Part shown: positions 36,687 to 50,300 of the stretch, piece after piece | How the letters are laid out: every line of letters starts with the position of its first letter | Position numbering within the stretch: position 1 is the first letter of the stretch | DNA from: Limonium bicolor | Taxonomy: Eukaryota; Streptophyta; Magnoliopsida; Caryophyllales; Plumbaginaceae | Assembly: GCA_023374045.1 (NCBI GenBank) | Contig: CM041778.1 | Coordinates: 99,450,839 to 99,514,838, forward strand | DNA length: 64,000 nt | Direction of reading: 5' to 3' | Made by a program: the position numbers and the translations under genes | Notes under the pieces: model-generated | What the model was told of the DNA's origin: nothing | Seen by the model: only the letters and a program-made list of their open reading frames with translations | Database searches by the model: none

Positions 36687-37312
36687 TCATGGAATGTAAA
36701 GGGCATACATGTGATGAAGGATATTAGTACCTCCTACATACCTAATATTTTAATTCTCTTTAAGCCTCTGTAGAAGCATGATAGACGAGATTTGAAACAG
36801 TAAGGACTCCATGATATGTTCAAGGAGGAGGTATATCATTTCTAAGAGACTATATGGGTTCTTTGAAGATTAATTGAGGTTGTGATTCTTAAATGGTATG
36901 CAATTAAGTGCACTATAATTTATCATGGACGACAAATGGTGGTTATTATCTTATGTCTATGTTTTCCCTAAGGAAGAAAGGAAAACTTTTTTTTTGGTCT
37001 CCAAGTGACTAGTTGTTGAATTTTAACCTCACATGGTGTGTGATAGGAGACTTTAACTATTTCATTTCCCTCGAAGTGAAAATTAGTGGTATTAAAAGAC
37101 ATGAATACAGTATCAAGTCCTTTCTTACATTACTCGAATAACCATCTTGGTCGATTTGGGTTATGTCGCCTAGTAAGTAAAACAAATCGGTATTTGTCAT
37201 ACTTAATTGGTAGTTATGGTTTGTGACTATATAGAGTTATACCTCCAAACTTTGGTTGATCACCTTCCCTACTTCCAATCTAACCACTGCCCTTCAATGA
37301 TCAAAGTGGAGG
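36687..37312 (+). pseudogene. LINE (L1-type) endonuclease domain relic
   Basis: The APE-type endonuclease is recognisable by its ordered motifs: SWNVKGI (36687-36707, catalytic Asn region), WCVIGDFNYF (GDFN at 37046-37057) and SNHCP (37279-37293, the usual SDHCP). The spacing of about 600 bp matches the family domain. Many stops and shifts are present. The solo LTR at 37318 interrupts the LINE; possible continuation lies at 41182-41813. DNA at 36130-36680 may hold the degenerate first ORF, but I cannot confirm it. Confidence 0.7.
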
Positions 37313-37317
37313 GTAAT

Positions 37318-40300
37318 TGAAATACCCCGTAATTAGAAATAGTGATTAATTAGGCTAATAAATATTTTAGAAGCTTAATTAAGTTTAATTAATCATGAGG
37401 GAACAAATCCCGAAGAAAACGGATCCTTAGAACGGATTAAAATCACTAACGAACCTTAAAGCGCGTTTTTCGAGGAAACCGGGGAAAACGTGACTTTAAG
37501 CGGGTCAAATAGACTCGTAACAATTTTGGTCAACTAAATAGTCATTAATAAATATTAGTGAAGCTTTAGAACCAATAAAATCAATAAAACGAGAAATTAG
37601 TAAAAACTGTCAAAAACGGGAAGTTGTGGGGTAGAAACATAAATAACCAAAACTTATGTGTCCACTTTTAAAATAAAAAGTAAAGTTTGTGTGTGTGTGT
37701 GGTGCCAGCCGATCCCATCTCCCTCTCTCACACACTCACTTACTCCTTCTTATTTACAAAACAACAAAATAATAAAGTAAACTACCCTATCTACTTTACC
37801 TCACTCACACTCTCTCTCTCCTACCCCATTCTCCTCTCTCACGTACGCAGCCCATCCCCCTCACTCTCTATTTCTTCTTCCTCCAACCGGTAGCCATGGA
37901 AGCTTGAACAACCCACAAAAATACTCTCTTCTCTCCTCTTGTTGAGTGCCCAAACTTGCTCCAAAAATTATAAAAATACCACAATTGTCTTCCTCTCATC
38001 AAGAGGAACACTTCTATCCTTTCAAAATCCGAAAAGGAGAACTTTCATCTCCATGGGTGTGGAGCATTTGGAGCTTCAAGACTACCATTAGGACCACCTC
38101 CTTCTCCTTGTTCCCTTGAGGTAAAAATCTTCTTGAAATCTCACCTCTTTCTAGCCTTTATGGGCAAAACGAATTTAGACTAAAACTCTTGTTTGCTCCT
38201 TTTGTACCCACCCGATTTTGGCCTCTTTGAAGGAGTAGAAATATTGTTCTTAAGCTCCTCTAAGCTTCATCTACTCCCTTGGAAGGTAATATGTTTCTAA
38301 ACCCTAAAATTCTACATTAAGCTTAAAAGGATAGTTAGGGTTAGTTTTGGTGTATTGAAATATGTATGTATGGGTTGTAGTGTTAGAGAATTGTTTTGCT
38401 AAAACCGGTGGAAAGAGGAAAGGAAGAAGAAGGAAAAAGCAAGAAGGAGAAAAAGAAAACTAGAAGAGAAACAAGGTAAACTATGCTTGTCCTTGTGTAG
38501 TTTAGTAATGTATAATGTAACAGATTTTAATGGTGTAAATGTGTAGTGTACAATGGTAATGAGTAGAGGTATAATGTAGGAAAGAACCAAACTGTTTTAA
38601 ACCTTTTAAAGACAATTAAAAACTTGTTAAAACATAGATGGGAGTCAATGTTTGAGTGCAGGAATTTAATGTTGCTTAGTGTGGTATTTGTGTATGAGAG
38701 TTGGGTATATTGGTATTGTTTATAAACAGGTGGTATGGATCATATATGTGAATAAATGATGTGGTGAGAGTGTAAAAATATAGGGGAGACTATGGCAAAA
38801 TTTACATGGGATTAGAACACTCAGTGAACTAGAAACTAGGTGAAGAGTGTGTGTTTGTAACAGATTTTGATGGAGCTAGTTGATGGGTAGATTGAGAGGT
38901 GTAGTCAATGTATTGTAAGGCATTAGAAGTGTTAGGAATGACATTAGAAGAGGGAGCTATAGATGGGGAGTGTAAGTGTCAAAATCTGTAGCAAAATGCA
39001 ATAAGGGAAGAAACAATGTGAGTGTTGAGTTGAAACTTGGAAAATTATGTATATAAAGTAGTATAGGATTGTGTAATGGATTAAGGAGTGAAATAACATG
39101 ATTTAGAGTGTTTAAGTAGTGCTAAAACATGTTAGATGTATGTAGAAAGATTGGGGAAGCAATGGGTGAAAATGGGAAAGAAAAATAAGGTCTGTAGCGC
39201 ATTCTGCTACCGACCGACCCAGAGCCTGGGTCGGACAGTGGGTCGGTCGGGGCTTAAGTAACGAAAATAAAAGACACTGGAACGGACCGACCCAAGAGCC
39301 GTGAGTCGGACGTGGGTTGGTCGGACCAAAATTCTCCGTCGTCGAAGTTTCTGACTTCGACCGACCCAGAAGTGGGTCGGTCGGTGGGTCGGTTGGAGCT
39401 TAGACAACGGGACTGAAACATACTGGGATGGACCGACCCAGAGGTGTATGGGTCGGTCAGAATAGTTCTGGGTCGGTCGGGAGAAATTCCAAAAGACGTG
39501 AACCTACTGGAAGGGACCGACCCAGGGCGTGGGTCGGACGGTGGGTCGGACGACCCATAACTTACAAAAAAAAACTATAAGATTATAATTGGTATATATA
39601 TATATATGTATACCCACCTATACATATGTGCATATATATGTAAGTATACCATTGTTAAGTAATTAAGAGAAAGTAAATAAAATGTAAGTATAGGAATGTA
39701 AAGACTCAGTAAGTACGAATTAGGAAACGTAAGAGTAATCGAGTTGAGTCAATGGTAATTAGATTAATCATTCGATTGTATGTATATCATAGGATTTGAT
39801 TTGTGAACACCGGAGGAACGTTGGGATACAAGTACGACGGTGAACGGTATGAATTCCTTATGCCCCGTATGCTATCTTGGTTACTCTGATTTGTGTGTTG
39901 TGTGCTAACTGATCACCAAATAAGATAAATGCACGAATCGGAGTTATTATGCATACTTGTGAATATGTAGTGTTGTATGTTGTGAATATTTTCTTTAAAT
40001 CTTAGTTTGTATAATTCATGAAATGTATGGATGATAATGAATGGGTGTATGTATGATATATTGTATTGTGACCGATTGTGTTTGAGATTGGACTTCTAAC
40101 TGATTCCTAACAAGCTAACCAATCTAACTTAAATTGGTAATTAAATTGGAATGAGTAGAAGTCCGATATAGTTTCGGCCACGCGTGAGGATGCGGAGACA
40201 CAAGAGGTTGGATCCAAGTCCTGACTCTTAAACTGGTCCGCGGCCCAAATCCCTTAAGTGGGTAGCATCCGGATTGGTGAGTCAAGTAAATCCCGGTGGT

Positions 40301-41176
40301 GGGACGGTGTAGTCCCCGGGCCGGAGGTCATACCGACTTAACATGAGTATGAGTAAGTAAGTAAGAATGAGTAAGTAAGTAAATGAAAGTAAATAAGTAA
40401 GAGTAAGAGTAAGTAAGATGTGATGAGTAAAAGAGTAATAAGCATCCCGATTAACCCGGATGCGTAAATTGGCTAACACCGTGAAAGTAAGTGAAGTGTA
40501 TGTTATTGCAATGTTGCCTTGATCTGTGTAATGTATTGTATATGCATGTATGTTGTATGCAAAGCATGTATGTATGTTAAAAATGAACCGCATGCCTATT
40601 TGACCTTAATTAGTCGGTGTGCCCTAGCTAGCACGCGGTATATGCGGAGTTCATGCGCAGCTTTTGCTGAGCCCCTTGGGGCGATGTTTTTACTACACGC
40701 AGGTACAAGAGAAGGATGAGGATTGTGAAGAGATGTAGCTTTGTTTCTTTTGGTTGTAAACAATGAATGATGAATGATGTACTAAGTAGTACACGGCTGT
40801 AGATTTTTGCTAGCCGGTGTACCATGGGGTACACCTTTTTGGATAATGAAAGGATGGAGCATTGGTATAGATGAGTAGTTGTTAAACTTAGTATTTTTGG
40901 GTAGATTGGAAAAGGGAATGTAATTGAATATACTTTAAATACTCGGTAATCCAGCAATGCAAGTATGTCATCTTTTGTAATTAGTAAGTAATTGTGGTAG
41001 CTCGGTATACTATGACCATCAGACCGTGACTGTAGGTAAGGTAAGCCTAGCTAGCCGTATGGGCGGTTAGCGGCGTTGTACCACCCGCCGTAGTAAGTAG
41101 TAGTCTTCCGCTACGAACTGATAGAATTAAAGGAGGATTGGACGGCAAGCATAGGATTAACGGTAGGGGTGTTACA
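37318..41176 (+). mobile_element. Solo LTR, 3,859 bp, with TSD GTAAT
   Basis: It starts TGAAATACCCCG at 37318 and ends GGGGTGTTACA at 41176. GTAAT flanks both sides (37313-37317 and 41177-41181), a perfect 5-bp duplication. No internal region is present, so this is a solo LTR made by recombination between two LTRs. It contains GACCGACCCA / TGGGTCGGTCGG repeats (39210-39560), a degenerate (GTAA)n array (40345-40440), and the block TTTTGCTGAGCCCCTTGGGG at 40662-40681 shared with the other giant LTRs. Confidence 0.92.
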
Positions 41177-41181
41177 GTAAT

Positions 41182-41813
41182 CATGAAGGTATGTTGTGGA
41201 CTAAACCATCTAGATTTCTCTTTGTCTAGGCGAATCTTTATGACTTCTCCTACATTGTTGGAGAGATTTAGGATGCACATAAAAATTATAAAAGACACTA
41301 AATTTTTAAAGAGGTTTATTATGGTGGATTCCAAAGTTTTGGCAACAATATCAAATAAAAGTCTGCACCACTCAAAAATAAAGGAACATAAAGGATTATA
41401 GATGTAGAGGGTTTAAAATCTTAGAGGATTGTAGTTGAGTGAAGGATTATCACGCTCTTAGAAATATAATGGTCTCCTATTGCAAAGGCCTTTTTGAGAA
41501 ACATAGATCTATTATGTTCCTTGATGTTTAATATTCTTTTCCAAGTTCATGTGGGGAAATTTATAGGTACTTGAAGGACCAAGACACGAATGTGGAGGTA
41601 ATTATGCCCACTCCAATAGATCTCCATGTATAGATAGTTTCCAAGCTAGGTTCTTTACACATAATCTAAAAATTGTAGGTCCCAAGCTTTGTACGTAGTC
41701 ATGTGAAACACATGTTTAGGGATGCCCAAGTGAATCTGACAACAGTAAAACCCTTATTTTCTATTACTGTAAGGGAATGCTTGGTTGAAGAGGATTATAA
41801 TGAGAGTAAAACA
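41182..41813 (+). pseudogene. Probable continuation of the LINE relic
   Basis: This DNA was contiguous with 37312 before the solo LTR arrived. The first part weakly resembles the region following SDHCP in plant LINEs, but no reverse-transcriptase motif is recognisable, so identity rests mainly on position. Confidence 0.4.
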
Positions 41814-41914
41814 TAGGGGTGAGCATTTGGTTATTCGGTTCTAACCAAAAACTGAATTAGGAATAAAAATTCGGCTTTTGGTGTTTGTTCGGTTATAACC
41901 GAATAACCAAAATT
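41814..41914. mobile_element. Left fragment of a second TAGGGGTG hAT-type MITE
   Basis: It starts TAGGGGTGAGCA, the same TAGGGGTG terminus as the MITE at 14089. It contains palindromic GGTTATAACCGAATAACC-like motifs. It is cut at 41914 by CACTA element 2; its right half would lie beyond the window. Confidence 0.55.
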
Positions 41915-41939
41915 CACTAGTACAAAAATGGCCTGTTTC

Positions 41940-42191
41940 GGCGCCCCTATTTCGGCGGTTGTTAAAAAACCGCCGAAATAGGTTGGTTTCTGAAAAGGTC
42001 GGGAACCTATTTTGGCGGTTCCTAGTAAGGAACCGCCGAAATAGGCCCACTTTAATTATATAAAAAAATAAAATAGACCTATTTCGGCGGTTCCTCACTA
42101 GAAACCGCCGAAAGAGGTGTTTTATTTTTTTTCTTTTTTTTTATTTTATCACCTATTTTGGAGGTTCCTAACTAAGAACCTCAGAAATAGG
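41940..42191. repeat. CACTA-2 subterminal palindrome array
   Basis: Four successive hairpins lie at about 41948-41982, 42006-42045, 42077-42117 and 42150-42191. Arms are CCTATTTCGGCGGTT and AACCGCCGAAATAGG with small spacers; the fourth is more diverged (GGAGG for GGCGG). They correspond to the array in element 1. Confidence 0.85.
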
Positions 42192-43898
42192 TCCTTTTAA
42201 AACCCCCCCTGAACCCAATTCATCGTATTTTCTCACCGATAACACTGCTCCCTCCTCTCTGTTGCGAACGGCGACCGACGATTACCAACCTCGCAACCGT
42301 CGACCTCGCCGGCCGTGGGTGCCGCCGTCTTTGCCGCCTCGCCGCCCGTGGGTGCCTCCGTGGTCTTCGCCGTCGCCGCCCCCCAGTTCGACTCCAACAA
42401 CAGCAGCAGCAGGAGTTGCGAATCAGAGTGGGAGGTAACTCGATTTTTAGGGTTCCAATCTTGTATTTGTTGTGTTGTATGTTGATATTAAGATTGTAAA
42501 TGTGTATGTGGATGTCTAAGTTTGTGGTGTGTATAAGATTTATGTATATATTCAGTTTAAAATAAGTGAAAATACATGTGCTCATAAGGTGTTCGATGAA
42601 ATGTTTAAATGAAAATGATTTTTTTTTTTACTCATTTTGTGTGTTTGTGCCTTTGTAGGGAGTAATTACTAAGCTGCTGTTGTAGATTGAACTCGTACGG
42701 GGCTGAAAACAATTCACTTGTGAACATGTAATATAGTCAACTTATGTCTTCATTTTTCAGTCCATTATAATTACAATCCTATATTTACGAACAAGGAACA
42801 TACACAACTACTGAGTTTCTCTTGTATTTATATGTATTTGTGTCTCTACAGATAAATACTTACGAAGCTTCTTAACCATTTCATGGTAGATTGAAAGCGG
42901 AGCGGAGAACAATTCAATTACAAACCGGTAATATAATCTAACTGATCATTTTTCTCTTTTTTACTTTGTATTTGATTTCCACAAATTATTGGAATTTGGT
43001 TTGATGAATAAATTTGGTATATATTAGTTTGGTTTATGATATTCGTAATTAATATTGTTTGATGTATGTGTATATGTCTAACAATATCTAATTTTTTTTA
43101 TCAGGTCTCACTACATTCAAGTCCGTGAATCACCTCTCTTGTTTCCCGCCTTCTTCCATTACTGTTGCACTTTCCTCCTCTGTGCACAAGTAAGTAACTA
43201 AACCTTATTTTCTGTTTAATAAATGCAATTATGTATTTAAATATAAGTGCTAGTACATAATTTAGCTTCATTCCATATTTGTTGATGCATTTCTTTTGTA
43301 ATTTATTTTTTGTTGCTCCCTTGCAGAGACATATCAGAAGTGGTATTGCTGCATCTCTCGCACAGAAGCCTACCTCTCAGGCACCAGTCTCCCCTCTCCA
43401 TAAATCCTTAAAAAACAAGTACGTATTTTAACTCTCGATTCTGTTTTAATCTCTAAACCGGTTTGAACTTATACAGTGGAGAATTGAAAATGTTGGTTTG
43501 ATGATCTGAATTTGCAATTGGTTTTCAGTTAGCTAGTAAAGAATTGATTTATTTTAATTGTTGGTTGCTGCCATTGTTGGAATGTTTGTGGTTGTGATGA
43601 CTTTGGTGAGTGCTGAATAATAAGCACGGGATGTGTACAATTATGCAAAGGTCATGCCGAATTTTTTGTAGAAAAAGTATTCGTAATATTGTTTTAAACA
43701 CCGATTTCTATTTTAGAAGTGCAACAATTTGTTAAATTTAAAATGCTAGTTTATTTTGTGTTGCAACCTTAGAGTTAGGCTAGACTACTTGACAATCATC
43801 CCAGTCATGCTCCATTAAGAAATAAACATGTGCAACTTAATACAGACCATATTCTATAAAGGCTATAACTCACACCTGTGATCTGTTGCACATATAGT
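42192..43898 (+). promoter_or_regulatory. CACTA-2 5' leader, noncoding exons and introns
   Basis: A GC-rich patch at 42230-42440 is followed by AT-rich DNA with several intron-like junctions (for example TTTGTAGGGAG near 42652 and TTGCAGAGAC near 43322). No protein is recognisable before the ATG at 43899. The promoter is presumably within the first few hundred bases. Confidence 0.5.
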
Positions 43899-46800
43899 AT
43901 GGAGCGTGACTGGATGTATGGTGATAGAGGGGAACATTTCGACAAAATGCTGAAAGAGTTTTGCAAAGCTGCAGTGCAACACAAGGACAGGACAAAGGCG
44001 GAGAAAATTCCATGTCCTTGTGTTGATTGTGGTGTGGTCAGACAATATTCAAGCATCAACGTCGTACAATTCCATCTGAAGACCCGTGGTTTCATGCCAC
44101 ATTATAGAAAATGGACTTTTCATGGAGAACCTGTTGAAGATAATGCTTCAGCTTCCTACAATCACGATCGGTGTAACTCAAGAACTGAGCAGACATTCGA
44201 TACTACTAACGCGTCAGAACTCCCAAGCGCTTCCGGAGTCAATGTTGACAGTGAGTCGACTTATCATGATGGGCAAATGGACGAGATGCTTGATAACGTT
44301 GAGGATAATTTTGTCGACCGGCTGGATGAGTATCAAAGGTTTTTGGACGCATCCAAGATGGCGTTGTATCCTACTTGCACTAAGTACACGAAATTGACAG
44401 CTATATTGAATTTGTTCAACCTGAAGGGAAGATATGGATTGAATGACAAAGGTTTCACGGCATTCCTCGAGCTGATTCATGATATGCTACCGGATGAGAA
44501 CGGTCTCCCTACCACCACGTATGAGGCAAAGAAATGGGTGTGTCCAATGGGAGTAGAGTACAAAAAAATTCACGCGTGTCCAAACAACTGTGTGTTGTAC
44601 AGGAGTGAATACGAACATCTGGACAATTGCCCGAAATGTTCGTTGTCCCGGTATAAGCATAAAGATGGTGAGTACTCCTCCGTTCAGAATAAAAGCCCTC
44701 CAGCAAAACTACTTTGGTATTTGCCGATTATACCCAGATTCAAACGGTTGTTTGCGAATCCGAAAGATGCAAAGAACTTACAATGGCATGCGGAGGGTAG
44801 AAAGAGTGATGAGAAATTAAGACATCCAGCAGATGGGCCTCAGTGGAGAAACATCAACAGACGGTACAAAGAACATTTCGGACATGAAGATAGGAATTTG
44901 AGGCTTGGGTTATGTACTGATGGAATGAACCCGTACGGCACATTGAGTAGTCAACACAGTACATGGCCTGTTCTGCTAGTGATCTACAATTTGCCCTCAT
45001 GGTTGTGTATGAAACGAAAGTACATCATGTTATCTCTCCTGATATCTGGTCCCAAGCAGCCAGGTAATAGCATTGATGTGCACCTTGCCCCTCTGATCGA
45101 CAAATGGAAGCTATTGTGGAATGAGGGGACCGTGGTATATGATGCTTATGCAAGAGAGAATTTCACGCTCAAGGCTTTGTTGTTCTGTACCGTCAATGAC
45201 TTCCCTGCGTTTGGGAACTTGTCCGGTTACACGGTTAAAGGAACATTTGCATGTCCCATATGCGAGGAAGACACTTGTTCGGACCGTTTAAAACATTGTG
45301 GGAAGAATGTTTATATGTGTCATCGACGTCTTCTCCCCGAAGATCACCCTTATCGAGTAAAAAGAGAAGTTGTTCAATGGTCAAGCCGAAACTCGTGTGG
45401 CCCGTCTACCTCTGAGCTCTGAGGAAGTGTACGAAAAGGTTAAGGACATTGCAAATGTATTTGGAAACACATCAAAACCGGCGAAAAACATTTGGAAAAA
45501 GTGTTCTATCTTTTGGGAACTACCTTATTGGCGCCATCTTCCTGTGAGACACTGCTTAGACATCATGCACATTGTGAAGAACGTTGGTGAGGCAGTGAGT
45601 GGGACTTTACTCAATATACCCGGCAAAACAAAAGACGGATTGAAAATCAGAAAGGACATGCAAACCATGGGTATACGAAAGAAGTTACACCCACAAGAGA
45701 ATGGGAAACGAATCTACCTACCTCCTGCATGCTACACGCTCTCAAAGGCTGAAAAGATTAGTTTCTACAAATGTCTGCACTCGGTAAAAGTACCGTCTGG
45801 GTACTCTTCAAACTGGAAGAACATTGTATCGATGAAGGATTTAAAACTTTTAGGCATGAAATCTCACGATTATCATGTACTGATGTTACATCTTCTTCCG
45901 GTCACAATTCGAGGGATATTGCCATCTGATGTCAGAAATGCTTTAACTCGGTTATATTTCTTTTTCAACGCTGTTTGCTCCAAGGCAATTGACGTAACCT
46001 CTCTAGATGATCTACAACGTGAAATTGTTGTCACATTATGTCAACTTGAGATGTATTTCCCACCATCTTTCTTTGATATAATGGTGCATCTAATTGTGCA
46101 CATCGTTCGAGATATACAGTTCTGTGGTCTGGTATACTTACGGTACATGTACCCTTTTGAACGGTACATGGGTATTCTGAAAAGTAGAAAGAAGAATAGG
46201 TATCGACCAGAGGGGAGCATTGTTGAAGCAACAGTGACTGAGGAAGTCACGGAATTTGTGACCGATTATTTGAGTGAGGCAGAGTCTATTGGTATCCCAA
46301 AACCACGACACTATGGCAGGTTTAAGGGTAAAGGTGTTATTGGTAGAAAGATCGTGCAAGTTTCGCGTCAACTTATTCATCAAGCACATTTGTTTGTCTT
46401 ACAACATCTTGAGGTTGTTGAACCTTATTTGGAAACCCATATGGTTAAGTTAAGGCATCAAAATCCTTTGAAAGGACACATTTGGCTGATAAAGGAACAA
46501 AACCGAGTTTTTATCCAATGGTTCAAAGATCATGTGTTGACATTAGCATCATCAGATCCAGAAGCTGTAAGTGAAGAGATCAGATGTTTGGCAATCGGAC
46601 CTGAAACTAATATTACATCATTTGAGGGGTATGATATTAGTGGGTATACATACTACACTGCACGCCAAGATGCCAAATCGATAAACCAGAATAGTGGGGT
46701 AAAAATTGAAGCTGCTGCCACTGAGTACCACAGCGGTAACCGATCTCAACCAGTTAGTAATTGTTGTATTATGGTGTCATCGAGGACATCTGGGAACTAG

Positions 46801-47063
46801 ACTATGACATTGATTCCTTTCTGTTGTTCCGGTGCAAGTGGGTGGACAACCGACGCGGGTACCAAAATGATGGAGGGCTTACCTTGGTTGATCTTTCACG
46901 GTTACACGGTTATAAGGATGATCAATTTGTTCTGGGAAAGGATTGCGAACAAGTGTGGTATGTTGAGGATCCGAAAGACTGCAGATGGTCTGTTGTTCTT
47001 CCAGGAAGAAGGCCGGTTGTAATCGAAAATGAAAATGAGGATAACGATGAAAATGGACTGTAG
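43899..47063 (+). pseudogene. CACTA TNP2 transposase, two frameshifts
   Basis: Domains in order: Transpos_assoc N-terminus (MERDWMYG, CPCVDC, about 43899-44135); TNP2 core (CPNNCVLYRSEYEHLDNCPKC near 44580-44640, LGLCTDGMNPYGTLSSQHS near 44905-44960, FACPICEEDTCSD near 45250); HCLDIMHIVKNVGE near 45550; DUF4218 (YMYPFERYMGILKSRKKNRY near 46145); DUF4216 (GVIEDIWELDYD and CKWVDN near 46775-46850). The whole family architecture is present. The reading frame changes twice: at 45359-45369 (consistent with an extra A in a five-A run, between YRVK and LFNGQ) and at about 46753-46770. Otherwise the frame is open, so this is either a recently dead transposase or an intact one with two sequence errors. 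Confidence 0.88.
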
Positions 47064-47316
47064 AGGAAACATCCTTGTTTCCTACTGGATTACCGGATTC
47101 GATTGATGATACCGAAAACGATTTGCTCTACGCACGATCAGACCATGATGAGGGTGTTTGGGTAGAAAATATGAAATGATTTATGTTTTTGTACGTGTCA
47201 GGTAATGTTGTTAGTAGAATGTAGACTGTAATGTCATCTTAACTGTTATTGTTATGCATCATAGTATTTATGTTATGACTTTATCTGATGAAAATGCTTT
47301 ATTATTTTTTTTGCAG

Positions 47317-50300
47317 TGGATGATCACCCTATGGATGACCCCATTGGACGGCTTCTCGACTGGAGAACCTGAGCCACAGCAGAACCAAGTAAGCGGGTCA
47401 CAAGAGGAGGAAAGAAGAAGAAGGACCAGTTAGCAGTACACGAGACTGAGGCTGGCCCTTCACAGCAGACCGAAGAGGAGTCAGTTGTCCCACCAGAGGC
47501 GAAGAAGCAAAAGAAGAGAGGTGCAACACGTGGGCTGAAGGCTAACAAGGGCCCTCCTACAAAACCGGTGGACTTCAATCAGTTCAACCAACCCCATGGA
47601 AATTGGAAGAATGACTTCACCGCTTACGGTAGCCATTTGGTGAAGTCATATTGCAACATAAACCACAACTGGAAGCAAGTGCCTCAATCATTGAAGGATA
47701 CTATGTTTCAGCGTCTTCAGGTAAATCTCTACATTATTACTATGATCTTTTGTGAAATAATAGAACATTTATGTTTACTTTACTAACTGAATGATCATGT
47801 ACGTAGTCTCGTTTCTCCGTGGATCCCGCACTTAAAAAGGATGTGCTATCAGCGATGTCGAAACAGTTCCGGGACCACAAGAATAAGTTGGCTGACAAGT
47901 TCATCTACAAGATGCCTACTCCAGAAGATCCAGATGATCCAGATCATGGTGGAGACGGTGAGAGACCACCATGGGAGGTTTACGAGGGCATACAGAAGAG
48001 CAATGGGTACAATTTGTTGAGACGTCACACACCGGAGTTCCAGGTGCACTTTATTGTCATACATACATAAATTAATCTTAATTTCTTATGTTTTTTGTGT
48101 TCAATTTCACTAACATGATCCCATTAATTTATGCAGGCTCTCCGTGCGCAACAACAAGCAAATGCTAAGAAGAATCTGTACCCTCACCACTTAGGTGGAA
48201 AAAGTATTGCTCAAAGGGTACCAGAATGGGAGCAAAAGGGATATCTGCCCACGGATGGCTCATTGGATGCCAGTGGCAGAAGAATGAAAGTGTGGGAGTT
48301 AAGCCACATTCCGAAGAACTCTACTCCCGAAAATCCTCAATACGATGAAGCCACGAGAGCAGTTATTGCTCAAATGGTAAGTGATATCATTTCATTTTTA
48401 GTCAAACTGTTCATTTCATTTGTATATGAACTTATGTTAAACTAATAACTGTATTTGTGTGTTGTATTAGGGTGAATTAAGCTCTCAGCTCACCCAGGGC
48501 ACCTGGACCTCACAGAGGAATGATGATCCTCTTACACGCGCTCTTGGTAAGAAGGATCATCCAGGTCGTGCCATTGGGTTTGGTGGGCACGTTGGTATCC
48601 GCCAGGCATTTGGCGTACCCGGGTCCAGAAGTGCACAGGGAAGTCGATTAGCTACGAGGAGCACCTGAGAGCGTTGGCTGAGATGGAGCAGAGGATTACT
48701 CAGAACGTCGACGAGAGGATCGCTCAGGCTATGTCAAGGCTTCAGCCACAGCAGCATGACAGCCAAGAGGTTTCTCGACCACCAGTTGAGTCACCCATTC
48801 AGCAGCAGAGTGCACCGGTAGTGAGAAGTAGTGTCCACTCGGCTGATCCGTTTCCCTATGCATCTCTAAAGGTTAGACTAACATTTCAATTGAGTACATG
48901 ACGATTAAGATTTTTCACTTGATCACTAATATCATCATAGAGAATTCTCAATTTTTATCTAAACAAGTTCCACATAACACTCAGGCACCCACTGAGTGCC
49001 ATCTGTTTTTACAAATTGGAGTAGAAGAGGTCATGGTGCATGGGGAAAACTTTTCCCCTCTTCCAAGTGATATTGTGCACGGTGAACCACTCCGACATTA
49101 CCATGCACGAGTGCTTCTGGACGAATTTGTTGCAGAGCATGCTGACGTCGGTTTACCGGTGCCGATCCCACAAAGACCTACCTTGCGTTCCGCACAAACT
49201 GCGACAGTGCAGTGGCCTGCACGATTGGTCAGACTCCCTGGGCAGGTATTACTCTTAACCGTTGCTATAAAACTATTGGTGTACCACCTTGCATCCATAT
49301 ACTTAATTAGACTAATCATAGGATATGAGCCGACCGAAGACTGATAAGGGCAAAGGAAAAAGAATTGCTGCACCTGTGCAATCAAAGGCATCCACAAATT
49401 TCGTGCTTAGACCTGCTTTGGTGGAGAAAAGAATATTGGCCGGCTTGTCGACTAATATGCAGATTCTGCATTCATCTTGTTGCTGCTACCACCTGATTGT
49501 GATTCCCTCACTGTGGAAGATCCCGAGCGGATATTTCACTATAGTTCAAGGAGAAGATATACATCGATTTGGGATGTATATGTCCGACTTCGAGGAGTGC
49601 TTCAGGAGGGATTGGTTGAATGTGTCGATTATCAAGTCAGCCGCCATGTGAGTGACTTCTACCTTTTATATTTTGAATTCATTGATTGGTGATGAATTAG
49701 ATGTTTGAATAAAAAGTTAATGACTAATGATATTGCCTCATAGGTGGGTGCATATAAGGCGATCAATGTCTATGAAGATCACAGATTCGGATTCCTGTGT
49801 CCTGCTATGTGCAGTGAAGTCCAGATGACAAGTGATATGGAAGGCCTTATGCAAATATGACGAATGCCCTCTTTGAATGTTCTAACAAGTCATTTATTAT
49901 GCTGCCATATCATTCAGGGTATGATATTTGACTATTTCTCTTAGTATTATCTAAAACATATAGTTTGTGTTAGTTGCTTAATGATTTCAACACATTGTGT
50001 AATTTGTGGACAGTCGACATTGGTCATTGCTTGTGCTGGTGATGTTGACCCCGAATCTTGCAATTTGACTCACTTGGTAAGGGTGCCAAGAGACCGAAGA
50101 TCTCCACCGCAATACTGGGGTAATTAGTTTGTTATCGTAAACAACAATTATTATTACTTAACATTAACTGTTTCATAACTTGCTACTGATGCTTAAAACT
50201 ATATATATTGCTGATGTATATAGTTCCATGAGAGCTGCATTATCTCTCCAGAATAAAACAATGAAGAGTAACATCCCTTGGAACACTGTCAAGGTACTCT

